Shown: positions 14,261 to 23,689, counted from the stretch's first letter. The stretch: DNA of 64,000 nucleotides from Paenibacillus soyae (GCF_024623455.1 NZ_JANIPJ010000012.1:62001-126000); one strand, 5' to 3'. Program-made: numbers and translations. Notes: generated from the sequence alone by a model not told the origin.

Positions 14261-17077
14261 ATGCGTAAAGTGAGATTAGCGGTGGTTCTTTTGGTTTGTT
14301 TCATTATGGCAGGTTTGATGGTATCCCATTCACCTCAGACCACAGCGGCGGCCGCGTCGGAACCACCTCACACGTGGAGGCAGGTCGACCCTGCTGATGT
14401 CCAAATTGGCAGAAGCTATCTCATTGTGTCCGAGCACGGCGCGCTTGCTAACGCTCAAGCGATCATCAACACACCCGGCGACGTAACCGGCGACACTCAG
14501 ATTGGCATGACCTCCAAACCCGTGACGATTGAAGACGGCTTCATCACTTCCGAAGTGACGGACGACATGATCTGGCAGTTTGGCCTTGGAGCGAACACTG
14601 CGGCGGCATCCGGCGGTCTTGGCGAAGGCTCGGGCTACTATTTATTGAACAACGCTCCCGGCGCAGGCGGAGGCAAGGAACCCCTGAGAAGGGAATCCAG
14701 CTTCAACGCGCAGCACGCGCCTCTCAACACGACCAGCGCAGCCATCAATGGCAATCAGCAGAGCATGCTGCTGCATGTTCTGGATGAAGAAGAAGGCACA
14801 ATCGGCATGTACATTTGGGGCGGGAACAACCAGTGGAACTTTGCCCTGACGAGTACGGAAGACGGCTTCACCGCGAAGAGCAAAGCGGCGAGCACGACGA
14901 GCGCGGCTCAACTGCTTGATCAGATGAAAGAGTCACCGTCATTAAGACTGTATGAACCGAATGAGACCGTCGGCGTTCAGCATTACGTCATGGCTTCATC
15001 CGGTGCGAACGGCAGTATAAGCCCATCCTCCTTGGCAGGCCATGTTTGGGTAAATGATGGTGAAAACGTGACCTTCACATTTAACCCCGCATTTGGGTTT
15101 GAAGTCGATAAGGTTACGGTTAACGATGAAGAAGTAGCTGTTACAGACAACACTTACACAATAATGAACGTCACCTCAAGCGGCACAAGCATCCACGTCA
15201 CATTCAAGCCAGCTTCCAATGCAGCAGATTTACCGTTCACCGTGTTTAACGACATATTCTCTGTCGGTAACGTCACTACAGCGGTCATCATCGATCTTGG
15301 CGAAGGCAACGCGGCAAACCTTGCCGACTTGAGTTCCGATATGTTCACGGCAGCCGCCAGGAACACAAGGCTTGATGGCTCGACCTTGATCTTCGACGGT
15401 TTGCGCAATATCACTAGGGTATACGTCAACAACGATCCCGAGCCGCTTGGCTACATATCGCCGGAACCGGGATCCGACAACCTCGTAACAGATACACCCG
15501 CGAGCGGACGTTATATCATTGTTGAATTTGAATTCTGGAATGCCAATGGGTACACATCCGGCGCAATGGTTTCGGGCAACTTGCAAAACGCATTCTCGGC
15601 GCTCCTCAATTACCGCGTCAACGTGAATCGCGAGATCAAGCTGACCGACGGCACGACCATAACCCCGAAATTCACTCAGGCAGCGGTAGTCAACCCAGCG
15701 CTCGACAAGTTTGTCCCGGACAAAACGAACCCCGGCGGCACTGGCAGCATGGACATTCTGATTTCGATCGACGAGTCCTGGGAAGAGCTAGGACCTCTCC
15801 CGTTGTTCATCTACAACCATGGCGGCGGCCGAGGCGGCCCTTCGGGAGACTATTTCGCACCCATGCAAACCGCGAACGGCGCGGCCGTGCTTTCCAAACG
15901 CCAATTGGAGAGCCCCGGCAAGTACAACGCGCACATCATCGCTACTCAGAACCACGCGAACAATCAGGATAACAACGAAGCCCTTATGGCATACGTGGAG
16001 AAACTGGCCGCCGAGGGCAAAGTGGATCTAAACCGTATCTATATGTCCGGCTTCTCGATGGGCAGCATGTATACCATCGGTTTCTATGACCGCAATCCTG
16101 AGTTCCTTGCGGCAATCGTTCCGCTAGCAGGAGGCACCTTGCCAACCGTGACACGGCTTACCGAGAACCCTGAACTGGCAAAAACGGCCATTTGGGCGCA
16201 CACACATAAGAATGACGGTGCTGGTAATTCATGGACACAATATTTCTCGACAGGTGCCGGCGCCAGCGGCTTATTTTCAAATGCCAACGTGAATGTTCTG
16301 GAAACGAATCAGGCCTTTAATTTCCCGTACTACGGCTTTGACTGGACGCCGCACGAAACCGAAGCTCAAGTGTACAGCAACCTTCTCGGCCAATCGAACG
16401 CCAGCTTCAGGTATGGCCCAAGCCAGGAAGAGTACGCAGATAAGAACATCTTCGATTGGATGTTCGCGCAGTCTAGGAACAGTGCTACCAACTCAGCAAC
16501 TTTGTCAGGTCCAGCTTTCGTACAGTTCGGTGATACATTCGATGTGACCTACGGTCTTGAAAGCTTGAAACAGGAAGTGTATGCACAAGACATCACAATC
16601 GAATACGATGCGGAAAAGCTAGAGCTCGTGGGCGAGCCCGTATCCGTGGATTCCGAGAAGTTTGTTATCGTAGGCACAGACAGCCAAGCGGGAAGCATTC
16701 GAATTCTAGGCACTCATTTAAATGACAGCGTAAATAATCCAAATCAGAATCTCTTTAAGCTTAGCTTCAAGGCAAAGAACACCGCTGGTATTGCGGATGT
16801 CGCTGTAACGCCTGTCATGCTTGCAGATGGCGAAGGCGTAGAGGCGGAAGTTGATGGAGGTACGCATTCCGTTGAGATTCGCAAGCCTGTAGTACCAGGT
16901 GACGTTAACGATGATGATAGAGCAAGCGTCGGCGACCTGGCTATCGTTGCGAAAGCATATGGCAAATCTTCGAATAGTCCGGATTGGGATCAAGTGAAGA
17001 AATACGACTTGAATAAAGACGGTACAATCGACATTGAAGACCTTGCCGCATTGGCTCGTCTCATTCTGAATAAGTAA
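14261..17077 (+). CDS. Secreted esterase with its own cohesin and dockerin domains
   Basis: 938 residues. A signal peptide (VRLAVVLLVCFIMAGLMV, cut near AAA) is followed by an unassigned N-terminal region, a bacterial-repeat-like beta module near 235-320 (YVMASSGANGSISPSS), then an alpha/beta hydrolase near 325-735. The nucleophile elbow is GFSMGS with Ser599, and the oxyanion-type YNHGGG lies upstream, as in PHB-depolymerase or feruloyl-esterase-like enzymes. A cohesin-like domain follows (about 747-870) and a type I dockerin (about 878-938: GDVNDDDRASVGDLA and DLNKDGTIDIEDLA, two calcium loops). Substrate is inferred to be a plant polymer ester. Confidence 0.82.
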   Translation: MRKVRLAVVLLVCFIMAGLMVSHSPQTTAAAASEPPHTWRQVDPADVQIGRSYLIVSEHGALANAQAIINTPGDVTGDTQIGMTSKPVTIEDGFITSEVTDDMIWQFGLGANTAAASGGLGEGSGYYLLNNAPGAGGGKEPLRRESSFNAQHAPLNTTSAAINGNQQSMLLHVLDEEEGTIGMYIWGGNNQWNFALTSTEDGFTAKSKAASTTSAAQLLDQMKESPSLRLYEPNETVGVQHYVMASSGANGSISPSSLAGHVWVNDGENVTFTFNPAFGFEVDKVTVNDEEVAVTDNTYTIMNVTSSGTSIHVTFKPASNAADLPFTVFNDIFSVGNVTTAVIIDLGEGNAANLADLSSDMFTAAARNTRLDGSTLIFDGLRNITRVYVNNDPEPLGYISPEPGSDNLVTDTPASGRYIIVEFEFWNANGYTSGAMVSGNLQNAFSALLNYRVNVNREIKLTDGTTITPKFTQAAVVNPALDKFVPDKTNPGGTGSMDILISIDESWEELGPLPLFIYNHGGGRGGPSGDYFAPMQTANGAAVLSKRQLESPGKYNAHIIATQNHANNQDNNEALMAYVEKLAAEGKVDLNRIYMSGFSMGSMYTIGFYDRNPEFLAAIVPLAGGTLPTVTRLTENPELAKTAIWAHTHKNDGAGNSWTQYFSTGAGASGLFSNANVNVLETNQAFNFPYYGFDWTPHETEAQVYSNLLGQSNASFRYGPSQEEYADKNIFDWMFAQSRNSATNSATLSGPAFVQFGDTFDVTYGLESLKQEVYAQDITIEYDAEKLELVGEPVSVDSEKFVIVGTDSQAGSIRILGTHLNDSVNNPNQNLFKLSFKAKNTAGIADVAVTPVMLADGEGVEAEVDGGTHSVEIRKPVVPGDVNDDDRASVGDLAIVAKAYGKSSNSPDWDQVKKYDLNKDGTIDIEDLAALARLILNK

Positions 17078-17109
17078 TCTTAATAGCCAAACTAGAAATG
17101 GCATAACAA

Positions 17110-17139
17110 CGCCCCCTCTAATGGTAGATAGAGGGGGCG
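17110..17139. terminator. Strong hairpin after the esterase
   Basis: CGCCCCCTCTA (17110-17120) pairs perfectly with TAGAGGGGGCG (17129-17139). There is no T-run, so termination would be weak or factor-assisted. From here to 17423 I see no gene. Confidence 0.65.
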
Positions 17140-17423
17140 AATCATTATGAGCTATGGAAAGAAAAGGGCAGAGATCTCGATAAACCATGCCTATTCGCAA
17201 GGGTTATATCTTATGGGAGTAATTATAATTGGTTAATATTCCCATATTGGAACTAACACGATAATTTACGATTGTGTAAGCTGACATCAAAAAAGAAAAA
17301 AAAGATCGTGCAAATACTTGAATCGACTTGAATCAAAACGGCTTATCTCCTCCGCCATCTCGGCAAGGTTACGAAGGGAAAAAGCATCTTCCCTACGGAT
17401 GAATCCTTGTAGGTCGTTTCGAA

Positions 17424-17852
17424 TTAAGGAGCCAGTGGTTTCTGCTTGAGTGGAGAGGATAATACGATGAGCGTCGTGGAATCACCGAACGCTCCCAACT
17501 GATTGATCGCACTCTCCAGCGTATGCAGCGATTCGGTGACCAGCTTGACGAGGAAATTATATTGGTGACCGCTGATACGATGCAGCTCGACAACATCGCG
17601 CGATTGCTCGCAGTATTCCACGAACCGGTCGCATCCTTTCGTATAGAATAGAACGAACGCGGCGATCGGCTTGTTGATTTTCTCTGAAGCGACGACGGCA
17701 CGATAGTGGTCGATGATTCCCTTCTCTTCCAGCCTGCGTACTCGCTCGGTGACGGCGGGTTGCGATAAGGAGACGGTTTTGCCTAAATCCGTCATCGAGA
17801 TGCGTCCTTGCTCCTGCAGCACGAGTAAAATTTGTTTGTCCAAGTCGTCCAT
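17424..17852 (-). CDS. Lrp/AsnC family transcriptional regulator
   Basis: 142 residues: an N-terminal helix-turn-helix (MDDLDKQILLVLQEQGRISMTDLGKTVSLSQ... VTERVRRLEEKGII) and a C-terminal RAM/ligand-binding domain (IAAFVLFY through TLESAINQLG). The order and length are those of the feast/famine family, which forms octamers and responds to amino acids. It is divergent from the Old Yellow Enzyme gene, 154 bp apart, and may control it as well as itself. Confidence 0.9.
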   Translation of the reverse strand: MDDLDKQILLVLQEQGRISMTDLGKTVSLSQPAVTERVRRLEEKGIIDHYRAVVASEKINKPIAAFVLFYTKGCDRFVEYCEQSRDVVELHRISGHQYNFLVKLVTESLHTLESAINQLGAFGDSTTLIVLSSPLKQKPLAP

Positions 17853-18006
17853 ATGGCAAGTCCCCTTTATTTTTAAAGTGAATGTTGAGAAATTAAATGA
17901 TTCTATTAAATATTCGGATCTAATACCTTTAAAATTCTATGGGATCTTTAGACTTAATTATATAAAATTTATTCACTGAAATGAATTCGAAAAGGAGAGA
18001 GACAAA

Positions 18007-19059
18007 ATGACATATAAAGAATTACTACAGCCTGTGCGCATCGGAAACTGGAACCTTCGGACGCGCATTGCGATGGCGCCGATGACGCGCAGCTTTGCGG
18101 ATGATACAACGGGGACAGTCGGTGAAGATGTTGTCGCCTATTATCAGCGTAGGGCTCAAGATGGAATCGGCCTGATTATTACGGAGGGCATTACGCCGTC
18201 GCCCCGAGGCAAAGGGACATTCAGAGTTCCAGGTTTATATACGAGAGAGCAAGCGAACGCTTGGCGTAAAGTAACGGAAGCGGTGCATGAGGAGGGCGGC
18301 ACGGTCATTGCGCAGCTATGGCATGTCGGAAGGCTGACGCATCCCGATCTGACCGGAGGATATGCACCGCAAGCCCCGTCAGCCGTGCAAGCGGAGGGAC
18401 TCGTGCACCGGCTTCGCAAGCCTTTTGCAATGCCTGAATCGATGACAATCGGGGAGATCGGGGAAGCTGTCCAACAGTATACGCAGGCGGCGAAGTTAGC
18501 GATTGAAGCGGGGTTCGATGGCGTAGAACTCCATGGAGCGCATGGATACTTGATCGACCAATTCGCTTGGGAGGTCACGAATCGCCGGACCGATCGCTAC
18601 GGAAGAGGAAGATCGGGGCGGCTTCTGTTCATGAAAGAGGTGCTTTGCGCCGTCGGAGAAGCTATTGGCATGGATCGAGTTATCGTTCGCTTCTCTGAAT
18701 TGAAGGACGATAAACCCAACTTCAGGTGGCAGGATCCATTGGCAGAGATCGAAGCGTATCTGGAGGTGTTTCGCGAGACGGGCTTGCGCGTGCTCCATCC
18801 TTCGACGAATACGTTCACCCAGCCAATGGCTGACGGTATGACGCTTCATGAGCTCATCCGCAAGCGCTGGGACGGTGCCATTATTGGCGTAGGTGGGTTG
18901 ACCCCGAGTTCTGCGGCGGATGCAATTCGCGAAAGTGTCATCGACATAGCCGCATTTGGCAAGCCATTGTTAGCAAATCCAGATTTCGTGTGGAGGCTTC
19001 GGAATGATCAACTATTAATCCCTTACGAGCCGGAAATTCATTTGAAGCAACTGCTATAA
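18007..19059 (+). CDS. NADH:flavin oxidoreductase / Old Yellow Enzyme
   Basis: 350 residues with AAAGGAGAGAG before the ATG. An FMN TIM-barrel reductase of the OYE/NemA type: FMN contacts in IAMAPMTRSFADD, active-site region QLWHVGRLTHPDLTGG, GVELHGAHGYLIDQF with the catalytic His pair replaced by the usual H-x-x-H, and NRRTDRYGRG. It reduces activated alkenes, nitro compounds or maleimides with NAD(P)H. The divergent Lrp-type regulator is its likely control. A bipartite hairpin follows. Confidence 0.9.
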   Translation: MTYKELLQPVRIGNWNLRTRIAMAPMTRSFADDTTGTVGEDVVAYYQRRAQDGIGLIITEGITPSPRGKGTFRVPGLYTREQANAWRKVTEAVHEEGGTVIAQLWHVGRLTHPDLTGGYAPQAPSAVQAEGLVHRLRKPFAMPESMTIGEIGEAVQQYTQAAKLAIEAGFDGVELHGAHGYLIDQFAWEVTNRRTDRYGRGRSGRLLFMKEVLCAVGEAIGMDRVIVRFSELKDDKPNFRWQDPLAEIEAYLEVFRETGLRVLHPSTNTFTQPMADGMTLHELIRKRWDGAIIGVGGLTPSSAADAIRESVIDIAAFGKPLLANPDFVWRLRNDQLLIPYEPEIHLKQLL

Positions 19060-19112
19060 TCCATCGGTATATCACAAATGTCGCAAATTATCGGAGTGAT
19101 TTTCCGAAAACG

Positions 19113-19154
19113 AAACCCGGTTCTTCCTACGCTAAGGTAGGAAAATCCGGGTTT
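19113..19154. terminator. Bipartite hairpin after the Old Yellow Enzyme gene
   Basis: AAACCCGG (19113-19120) pairs with CCGGGTTT (19147-19154), enclosing an inner TCCTAC/GTAGGA stem. No long T-run. Confidence 0.65.
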
Positions 19155-19210
19155 ATAGTTTGTTGGCTATACGCGTTATGACTACAGTTAAGCGTTAGTC
19201 AAAAGCTCAA

Positions 19211-19377
19211 TTAGCCTGCGAGCTGCTCCATGCCGGATGAGATCCATTGCGGGTAATAGCCGAACGAGTCGTCGTTGGCCGCCTCGAATCTGGTGCGCGT
19301 CACCGCCTCATCGTCCCAAGCCACATGAATAGCTCCTTCTCGTTTCAACCAAATAGAGTATAATTTCGGTGTTTCTT
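19211..19377 (-). pseudogene. C-terminal gene remnant behind the reductase
   Basis: In a different frame from the reductase gene that precedes it, the minus strand reads LEETPKLYSIWLKREGAIHV, then AWDDEAVTRTRFEAAND and ends GMEQLAG at TAA 19211-19213. It looks like real coding sequence without a start. A GTG with GAAGGAG at 19324 could still yield a 37-residue peptide. Thirty bases of it (19332-19361) recur inverted at 23621-23650. Family not recognised. Confidence 0.5.
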
Positions 19378-19935
19378 CTAATCTATATATATAATATTAT
19401 AGACTGGTTTGATGACTCCGCATTCATACTGTTTCATATTGACCAAGTCTAGTTTCAGACGCGGCTTGGAGTTGCCGAAAAGAGGTACTCCTGCACCGAC
19501 CATGATCGGATTCACTTTCAAAACCAATTGGTCTATAAGTTTACGCTCGATCAACGCGCCAGCTAATTGGCCGCCTCCGCAAAGCCACAATTTCCCGGAT
19601 TCCTCCTGTTTCAATTTCTCGATATATGCTACAGCGTCTCCTCTGACAAGTTCAACTTCCTCGTTTGATTCAAACTGCAAGGTGTTTGAAAATACGTAAT
19701 GCTTCAACCCTTTATAGCCGCCGGGCTCACCTGGTTTTGCGCCGAATTGAAATCCCCACTCATAGGTTTTTCCGCCCATTAACACTGCAGTATACTGTCG
19801 TATTTCCGATAAAAAGTCCGGACCATGATCACCTTCAAAAAGGAAAAGTGTGCGATCAATTTTGCCTTCATCCAAACTTTGATCCGCGATAAAATTGTCC
19901 AGCGAAACAGCAACATGATAGATCAAAGTAGCCAT
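19378..19935 (-). CDS. Dihydrofolate reductase/RibD C-terminal family protein
   Basis: 185 residues from ATG 19935, with GGAGG 8 nt upstream; the earlier ATG at 19950 overlaps that site. It begins ATLIYHVAVSLDNFIADQ and carries VLMGGKTYEWG and LWLCGGGQLAGALIERKLID, the NADPH-binding GGG and fold marks of the RibD-C group. These stand-alone proteins are reductases of unknown substrate. It is divergent from a TetR regulator whose likely operator overlaps its promoter, so it is probably induced by a TetR ligand. Confidence 0.85.
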   Translation of the reverse strand: MATLIYHVAVSLDNFIADQSLDEGKIDRTLFLFEGDHGPDFLSEIRQYTAVLMGGKTYEWGFQFGAKPGEPGGYKGLKHYVFSNTLQFESNEEVELVRGDAVAYIEKLKQEESGKLWLCGGGQLAGALIERKLIDQLVLKVNPIMVGAGVPLFGNSKPRLKLDLVNMKQYECGVIKPVYNIIYID

Positions 19936-20050
19936 ACAATACGCCTCCATAAAATGATTATAGGATCAATAAAAAAGTGTGGTCGACCGAAGGGGTCGCC
20001 TATTCATGAAGTTGTCATGAATGTTGGTAATATTTTGAACATCATAACTG

Positions 20051-20085
20051 ACACTAGTGTAAATTATAACTTTCATATATGTCAA
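20051..20085 (-). promoter_or_regulatory. Promoter and palindromic operator for the reductase gene
   Basis: On the minus strand, TTGACA (20080-20085) and TACACT (20056-20061) are 18 bp apart. The perfect palindrome ACACTAGTGT (20051-20060) covers the -10 box, a natural TetR-family operator position. A weaker divergent promoter for the TetR gene, TTGACG-17-TACCAT, lies at 20113-20141. Confidence 0.7.
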
Positions 20086-20174
20086 TATTGTTTTCTTATT
20101 TGCTTGTTTAATTTGACGGTTACTCAATAATTCAGTACCATTGACACAGGTAACACAAATGGAGGAATAGCATA

Positions 20175-20771
20175 ATGGGGGAAATTCGTAACGCAGAACG
20201 CACTCGCAAGAACATATTAAAGGCAGCCCTAAAAGAGTTTATTGAAAAGGGATATACCGGAGCCCGGATTGAATATATTGCGAGCCAAGCGAATGTGAAG
20301 AGGCAATTGTTCTATCACTACTTCAAGAATAAGGACGAATTGCTCGAGGCCGTCATCCAAAATATGCGGGATGAAGAACCGAAATGGACAGCTTATGCTC
20401 CATCCGATCCAGTTCATATTGCCGAGCATCGTTTCCAGGTGAATTGCCAGGCTAGACTGGATTTTTTAAAATTTACCGCATGGGAGGCGCTGGAAGATCG
20501 TCCGGGTCAGATAGCGAGAAGAAAAGTTAGAGCGGAAGCGCTTCAAGGGTATGTTGATGATCTGAAAGCCAAAAAAGAAGCAGGTCTAGTTCCTGTGGAA
20601 TTGGAGCCGGAACTGCTTACCTTGGCGATAACCGCATTGACCGCATATCCTATCATTTTTAGTGATGTTACGAAGATGGTAACGGGTAACGACCCAACCG
20701 ATCCCGAATTTCAAACGAAATGGTCGACATTCCTTACGAAGATCAGCGCGCGGATTTTCAAAAATATGTAG
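20175..20771 (+). CDS. TetR/AcrR family transcriptional regulator
   Basis: 198 residues with GGAGG 9 nt before the ATG. The helix-turn-helix reads RKNILKAALKEFIEKGYTGA, then IEYIASQANVKRQLFYHYFKNK, the standard TetR N-terminus. The C-terminal ligand domain (about 60-198) ends NDPTDPEFQTKWSTFLTKI. It faces the RibD-type reductase and probably represses it through the ACACTAGTGT palindrome. A chimeric copy of its start region sits near 23870. Confidence 0.9.
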   Translation: MGEIRNAERTRKNILKAALKEFIEKGYTGARIEYIASQANVKRQLFYHYFKNKDELLEAVIQNMRDEEPKWTAYAPSDPVHIAEHRFQVNCQARLDFLKFTAWEALEDRPGQIARRKVRAEALQGYVDDLKAKKEAGLVPVELEPELLTLAITALTAYPIIFSDVTKMVTGNDPTDPEFQTKWSTFLTKISARIFKNM

Positions 20772-20983
20772 ACGCTCTGAGCGGGGTGCATTGTCGGCTG
20801 ATCGGGCTGTTGGGGCCTTCGTCCGGCATCGTCCTATCGCGGGCTGCCGTTCCGGGGCACTCGCCGCTGGAGACGAGTCGGGTGTGCTGGCTAAGCTCGC
20901 TTGGCTTTCAGGGATGGGCACCGTTTATCGTAACTTGCCTTCGCCCCGAAAGAGCTTGAAGCGGCAAGAATAACAAACGTTGC
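20772..20983 (+). other. GC-rich stretch without a convincing gene
   Basis: Open frames here lack ribosome sites and recognisable motifs. It is probably the decayed end of an earlier gene, but I cannot name it. Confidence 0.3.
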
Positions 20984-21016
20984 AAACAGCCGCGGGATTG
21001 CGGCTGTTTTTGTTTT
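20984..21016 (+). terminator. Intrinsic terminator after the TetR region
   Basis: AAACAGCCGC (20984-20993) pairs with GCGGCTGTTT (21000-21009), then TTTGTTTT. Confidence 0.88.
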
Positions 21017-21102
21017 AGTGAATGTTAGTTGTTATCAATTACATATAAACGTCCCAGTAAATGTACGAGAATATATTGGAGACCCCATTTATCGGTTGCC
21101 CC

Positions 21103-21134
21103 TTGACTCTATAGTCGACTCGAAGGTATATACT
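21103..21134 (+). promoter_or_regulatory. MerR-type promoter with long spacer
   Basis: TTGACT (21103-21108) is followed after 18-20 bp by TATATA/TATACT (21127-21134), with a partial inverted repeat between. Over-long spacers are typical of promoters that MerR activators untwist. It precedes the MerR gene, so autoregulation is likely. Confidence 0.65.
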
Positions 21135-21166
21135 CATCCTGAAATTCAAAGGAGGAAGGTGAGATA

Positions 21167-21994
21167 TTGTTTAAAATCAGCGAGTTTTCCAGGCTAAGCC
21201 GCATTTCGCTGCAGACATTGCGCTATTACGATCAGATCGGGTTATTAAAGCCGGCGCGGATCGATAGATCGACCGGGTATCGGTATTACGTCGCCGAGCA
21301 GCTGCTGGAGATCAATCGAATTGTCATTTTCAAGGACTTGGGGTTCACGCTCCAGCAAATTGCTCAGCTGCTTCAAGAAGATATACCTACTGAGCAAATT
21401 CGTGGAATGCTGAGGTTGAAGGAAAGCGAGATTCAGCAGCTGCTGGAGAACGAAACATCGAAGTTGTCGCGTATTAAAGAACGAATGCAGCTTGTGGAGC
21501 GAGAGGGGAAAATGGAGAAAGAGCAGGAGGCCGTCATCAAACAGGTAGAGCCCCTGCACTTGATTTCCTATGCCTCGTTAGGTTCTGCCGAAGAAATTCC
21601 GCAGCTGTTTCAACATTTTGAAGGCCTTCTGGAAGCCAGTACACGTTCTGTCCTGTCCGGTCCTAGAACAGTGCTTTGGAAGGAAAGCAACCTTCAAGAT
21701 CATGATTTCGAGCTGGAGGTCGGTTATTCCGCCAAACCGGGCTCCTATAAGCTTTCCGAGGGTCTTCGAACGCGCTGCATGTCTGCTGAAACGATGGCGA
21801 CGCTTCTGTTCCGCTCCGATTCGTCGTTCTCGAAAACGGCTTGCGCGGACCTTGCCGCCTGGATCGAACGCCACGGCTACCCTATTCGGGAGAATCAGCC
21901 TGGAAGGGAAATCTATGTGCCATTATCGGATGAACCGGGCGTGTGCCTGGTCGAGATTCAAATCCCGATCATGGATGCGGGGGCAGCTGAATGA
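21167..21994 (+). CDS. MerR-family multidrug-type regulator (BmrR-like)
   Basis: 275 residues from TTG 21167 with GGAGGAAGGTGAG upstream. N-terminal MerR winged helix (FKISEFSRLSRISLQTLRYYDQ, then YYVAEQLLEINRI), a coiled-coil dimerisation helix (about 80-120), and a C-terminal GyrI-like ligand domain that ends PLSDEPGVCLVEIQIPI. Such proteins bind cationic drugs and activate an efflux pump. The MFS start overlaps its stop (ATGA), but that pump is now broken. Confidence 0.9.
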   Translation: MFKISEFSRLSRISLQTLRYYDQIGLLKPARIDRSTGYRYYVAEQLLEINRIVIFKDLGFTLQQIAQLLQEDIPTEQIRGMLRLKESEIQQLLENETSKLSRIKERMQLVEREGKMEKEQEAVIKQVEPLHLISYASLGSAEEIPQLFQHFEGLLEASTRSVLSGPRTVLWKESNLQDHDFELEVGYSAKPGSYKLSEGLRTRCMSAETMATLLFRSDSSFSKTACADLAAWIERHGYPIRENQPGREIYVPLSDEPGVCLVEIQIPIMDAGAAE

Positions 21995-23009
21995 ATAATA
22001 AATGGGTCGTCTATTTGCTCGCCTTTGCGGTATTCTTGATTGGGACGGTCGAGTATATCATAAGCGGCATTATTCAAATGGTGGCCACCGAGCTTAGCGT
22101 AACGACCTCTGCTGCCGGTCTGCTTGTCACCGTATTCGCTCTTTCCGCAGCCATTGGCGCTCCTATCATCATTGCGGTTACGATCAATGCAGACCGTAGA
22201 AGCGTATTGCTTATCGTGCTCAGTGTTTTCATTCTGAGCAGCCTTTTGGTCTATGTAAGCCATTCCTTTGAAATGATGCTGGTTACCCGCATGTTGCAAG
22301 GACTTAGCGGAGGGATTGCCACCATCGTTGCGATGGCGGTGGCCACCAGACTTGCCGGAGAGTTAAAGTTCCCTCCATGCGGGAACGGAATGCTGTCACG
22401 CTCGGGATGCAACTGTCGATTTTGAAGGATCGGAAGATCTCCCTAGTAGTCATGGTTACCTTGTTGTATATTGGCGCTTACTCCACCTTATTTACGTATA
22501 TCGCCCCATATTTGCAGGCTCATGCCTAGCTTTCGGCAGCAGCGCTTTCAGGCATTTTGTTCGCTGCAGGTATGTGCAGTTTTATCGGCTCGAAAATCGG
22601 AGGCGTATTGGCGGATACCAAAGGATCGAAGTTTACCATCTATGTCGGACTGTCCCTTCAATCAGCGATTCTGCTTATGCTCTCGATGGTCAACGGGTGG
22701 TTGTCGGGTGTCATTGCGATGATCATGCTATGGATGGTTGCGACCTGGGCAACTTCACCGGCGCAGCAGTTATATCTCGTCACACAAGTGCCTCGATCCC
22801 CGGACATTGCCCTCAGTGTGAACACTTCGTTTATTCAATTTGGATTTGCTCTAGGATCAGGCATTGGAGGAGTGATGATTAATCGCGCGTCAGTCGAGGT
22901 TCTAGGCTGGGCGGGATTCTTTATCGTATTCTTGGCATTACTGCTGGCTATCAGTTTGTTTTCGAGCGGCCGGGAAACCGATCAAGAGCGGGTGTCAAAA
23001 TCGTTGTAA
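21991..23009 (+). pseudogene. MFS drug efflux transporter, inactivated
   Basis: The first 125 residues (MNNKWVVYLLAFAVFLIGTV, four helices, through AVATRLAGEL) are normal for a 12-helix AraJ/YdhP-type pump. After about 22370 the frame changes and a segment of several dozen residues is missing. Reading resumes in another frame with RERNAVTLGMQLSILKDRK. An amber TAG at 22527-22529 then interrupts it before GILFAAGMCSFIGSKIGGVL and the remaining helices to 23009. Three separate lesions make function unlikely. It was coupled to the MerR gene by a 4-nt overlap. Confidence 0.85.
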
Positions 23010-23027
23010 CGTGACCAGTTTACACGC

Positions 23028-23055
23028 AAAAAAGCCGCGAAGCTGCGGCTTTTTT
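23028..23055 (+). terminator. Intrinsic terminator after the MFS pseudogene
   Basis: AAAAAAGCCGC (23028-23038) pairs with GCGGCTTTTTT (23045-23055). Confidence 0.9.
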
Positions 23056-23307
23056 GGCTCCATCCAGGTGTTAATGATTCCGTATCCACCGATCCCGCCT
23101 TTGGAGAGTTTACACAGTAAATTTTACACACCGGAGTTTTATTTCCTCGTTTACATCACTTTAGGAGGAATTTGGCTATTTGCGGGCAGTACCTTTAAGG
23201 TTTTCGGGAAAGACATCCCTATTGATCTGCCAGGAACAAAGCGAGAACTGCTATTAGTTGTACCTGTGTCGGATATTGCTGGTGCTGATTTGAAAGGAAA
23301 CTTCTGA

Positions 23308-23490
23308 GGACATGGTTATTCGCCGTGGCTGCATTCCCCCGAAGGCCGTAAGTTTGCTGAAGAGATGTCCGCGCTTGGACCTATCGGTGAACCGTCAGAT
23401 ATGGCGGGCATCGTTGCATTCGCAGCGTCGCCGGACGGCAGATGGATAACGGGTCTGATGCTCGATGCGACCGGAGGGTCGCATTTGTAA
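23308..23490 (+). pseudogene. C-terminal fragment of an SDR oxidoreductase
   Basis: After a stop at 23305-23307 the frame reads EGRKFAEEMSALGPIGEPSD, then MAGIVAFAASPDGRWITG and ATGGSHL, the unmistakable last 60 residues of a classical SDR. The cofactor and catalytic parts are missing. Upstream in the same frame is an unrecognised 98-codon stretch whose start lies beside a terminator. It is a remnant. Confidence 0.8.
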
Positions 23491-23558
23491 GCGGGAGTGC
23501 CATTGCGTTTATACATTGCAGACCTGTCTAAGATAGGGAAAGAAAACTAATCACGAAG

Positions 23559-23592
23559 AAGACGCCGAGGAAGATGTCCGGCGTCTTTCTTT
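23559..23592 (+). terminator. Intrinsic terminator after the SDR remnant
   Basis: AAGACGCCG (23559-23567) pairs with CGGCGTCTT (23579-23587), followed by TCTTTTTG. Confidence 0.85.
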
Positions 23593-23620
23593 TTGAACAT
23601 TAGTACGAGCTATAGATTAG

Positions 23621-23685
23621 ATACTCTATTTGGTTGAAACGAGAAGGAGCGTTCATGAATTCGTATGACGATACATTTGTTTAAC
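23621..23685 (+). repeat. Inverted copy of the 19.35-kb gene remnant
   Basis: Thirty bases (23621-23650) are the reverse complement of 19332-19361. In the coding frame they read YSIWLKREGA here as well. The frame then departs and stops after NSYDDTFV. Both are pieces of related ancestral genes. Confidence 0.7.
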
Positions 23686-23689
23686 CTGA

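Noticed and set aside
20791..20973. 60-codon frame after the TetR gene
   Set aside because: No start signal or motif; overlaps an alternative frame of similar length.
22557..23009. Separate 150-residue membrane protein
   Set aside because: It is the C-terminal half of the broken MFS pump in continuous alignment across the amber stop.
23011..23307. 98-codon plus-strand frame after the MFS pseudogene
   Set aside because: Its start overlaps a terminator, there is no ribosome site, and it joins an SDR remnant after a stop; likely debris.
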